DNA from: a virus
IMG/VR virus record: IMGVR_UViG_3300032236_000281
Span: 1-35,343 of that record
Direction: 5' to 3' (one strand)
Length of the DNA stretch: 35,343 nt
In this document: one piece after another, positions 34,333-35,343 of the stretch
Layout of the letters: every line of letters begins with the position of its first letter
How positions within the stretch are numbered: position 1 is the first letter of the stretch
Made by a program: the position numbers and the translations under genes
Notes under the pieces: model-generated
The model's database searches: none
What the model was told of the DNA's origin: nothing
The model's input: only the letters and a program-made list of their open reading frames with translations

Positions 34333-34947
34333 ATGGCATACGAAACAACAATTGCTCTAAAGAATTCCGGTATATCAGGAAACACACCATCGGCCACCGA
34401 TTTGGCTTATGGTGAGTTTGCTATTAACTATGCGGACGGTAAACTATTCTATAGAACACCAGCTGATACACTAGCATCTTATGTTCTTTCTGTTGCGGGT
34501 ATTAATAAAGATGTTATTTTTAATGACTCCGGTGTATATGGTACAAGTGCTAATTTAACTTTTGATAAAGCAACCGCTAATTTATATGTTGGTGGTCTTG
34601 TCAATACTAACACTTTAAAATTAGATAATCAATCAAGTATCACCACAGGTACTTACACAACTACTTCAATTTCTACTGTAACTGTAGATTCTTTTGCCAA
34701 AGCATCATATAGAACGGCCAAGTATACCATGCAGATTACTTCTGCAACAGTATATCATTCGGAAGAAATCACTATTATCCATGACGGCACTACACCAAGA
34801 ATTGTGGAATATGGTGTTATCTATTCAAACGGAACTTCACTAGGTTCTTTTGATGTTGATATTGTTGGTGGTAATGTTGAATTAATATTCACTCCGGTTA
34901 ACTCTTCTACTACATTAAAATTCAATCGCACGTTAATCGCCGTATAA
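34333..34947 (+). CDS. Short fibre-type structural protein
   Basis: 204 aa. The N-terminus ETTIALKNSGISGNTPSATD then LAYGEFAINYADGKLFYRTP is the fibre N-terminal motif (GExAiNyaDGklFyr) common in aquatic T4-like phages. Residues ~115-204 form a compact beta-rich domain (VTVDSFAKASYRTAKYTMQI, then YHSEEITIIHDGTTPRIVEY and NVELIFTPVNSSTTLKFNRT), which is a recurring C-terminal tip domain in such fibres. It could be a short fibre or whisker-like receptor-binding protein. The stop overlaps the late promoter octamer. Confidence 0.72.
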   Translation: MAYETTIALKNSGISGNTPSATDLAYGEFAINYADGKLFYRTPADTLASYVLSVAGINKDVIFNDSGVYGTSANLTFDKATANLYVGGLVNTNTLKLDNQSSITTGTYTTTSISTVTVDSFAKASYRTAKYTMQITSATVYHSEEITIIHDGTTPRIVEYGVIYSNGTSLGSFDVDIVGGNVELIFTPVNSSTTLKFNRTLIAV

Positions 34948-34950
34948 ATA
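34943..34950 (+). promoter_or_regulatory. T4-type late promoter TATAAATA
   Basis: An exact match to the T4 late -10 octamer, overlapping the previous stop (TAA 34945-34947). Transcription would start near 34956 and leave a leader of about 33 bases before the TTG start at 34989. Confidence 0.6.
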
Positions 34951-34988
34951 TAGCATAATAATAACAATAACCTTGGGAATAGTGCACC

Positions 34989-35343
34989 TTGGCTAATAAT
35001 CAAAATTTCATCGTTAAGCATGGCTTAACGGTTGGTGGTAATCAACACGTAATAGATACAGCTGGTAACTGGATTGGTCCAGATACACCTTACGCTAACG
35101 CCTCGTTTGCGGTTGCCAATGTCAAGTCACACACATACACCCAAGATACTATTCCTGCCACGGCGAACGTGGGTGATTTTTGGATAGATTCTTCAAACGG
35201 TATAGAATATCTCTATACAACTTCAAACTCTACAAACATTTGGGTCGAATACGGACCAATCGGTTCACTTACCGGTAATATCACATTCTCAGACCAAACT
35301 ATCACAGGTTCTGTAACCAACCGTGATATAACAATATTACAAC
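34989..35343 (+). CDS. Tail fibre gene (5' part only, TTG start)
   Basis: The open frame runs off the right edge, with 118 codons visible. It reads MANNQNFIVKHGLTVGGNQH, then VIDTAGNWIGPDTPYANASF, a VGDFWIDSSNGIEYLYTTSN segment and GSLTGNITFSDQTI. The 'FIVKHGL...IDtaGNWiGP' N-terminus is typical of fibre proteins of aquatic myoviruses, which often continue into collagen-like or other repeats. An in-frame TAG at 34980-34982 and the lack of any ATG leave TTG 34989 as the only reasonable start. A weak GGGAAT lies upstream. Confidence 0.7.
   Translation, partial: MANNQNFIVKHGLTVGGNQHVIDTAGNWIGPDTPYANASFAVANVKSHTYTQDTIPATANVGDFWIDSSNGIEYLYTTSNSTNIWVEYGPIGSLTGNITFSDQTITGSVTNRDITILQ

Overview
The window is part of the late structural region of a T4-type contractile-tailed phage (a distant T4 relative of the aquatic myovirus kind). 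It is AT-rich, and almost every gene is a baseplate, tail or tail-fibre gene. There are no tRNA, rRNA, CRISPR or IS elements and no bacterial housekeeping genes. The host cannot be named from this sequence. Late-promoter-like octamers, including one exact TATAAATA, agree with T4-type late transcription.

Layout. Positions 1-3891 read leftward: a gp4-type head-completion nuclease, an unassigned 216-aa protein, a gp19-family tube protein (gp19 or gp54 role), a gp26-like protein, a short gp51-position frame, and a partial large gene at the left edge that sits where a tape measure should. A divergent 33-bp gap (3892-3924) follows. Everything to the right reads rightward: gp48, gp53, gp27-like hub, gp5 hub/lysozyme, a cysteine peptidase-like cell-wall hydrolase, gp25, gp6, a gp7-position protein, a duplicated coiled-coil fibre, gp8 and a 2298-aa DUF4815 protein. 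From about 25.8 kb there is a fibre locus: a 73-aa coiled coil, a 1458-aa fibre with an S74 self-cleaving chaperone tail, 115- and 89-aa adaptor-like proteins, a 907-aa fibre with YadA-type repeats, a 163-aa coiled coil, a 204-aa fibre-type protein, and the start of another fibre gene running off the right edge.

Together the genes encode the hub (27/5), puncturing and wall-degrading enzymes, wedges (53, 25, 6, 7, 8), tube start (48 and the gp19-family protein) and adsorption fibres. Genes are tightly packed, many with TAATG or ATGA overlaps, which suggests translational coupling.

The most interesting item is a textbook -1 slippery heptamer (T TTT TTT) two codons before the gp26-like stop. 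The -1 frame opens exactly into the short frame that overlaps the start of the tape-measure-position gene. This looks like the lambda G/GT tail-chaperone arrangement in a T4-type phage. Other notable items are a gp5 with its lysozyme moved to the C-terminus, a GxGY motif shared by four different baseplate genes, a fibre built of strict 11- and 15-residue units, and a recent ~700-bp duplication in another fibre.
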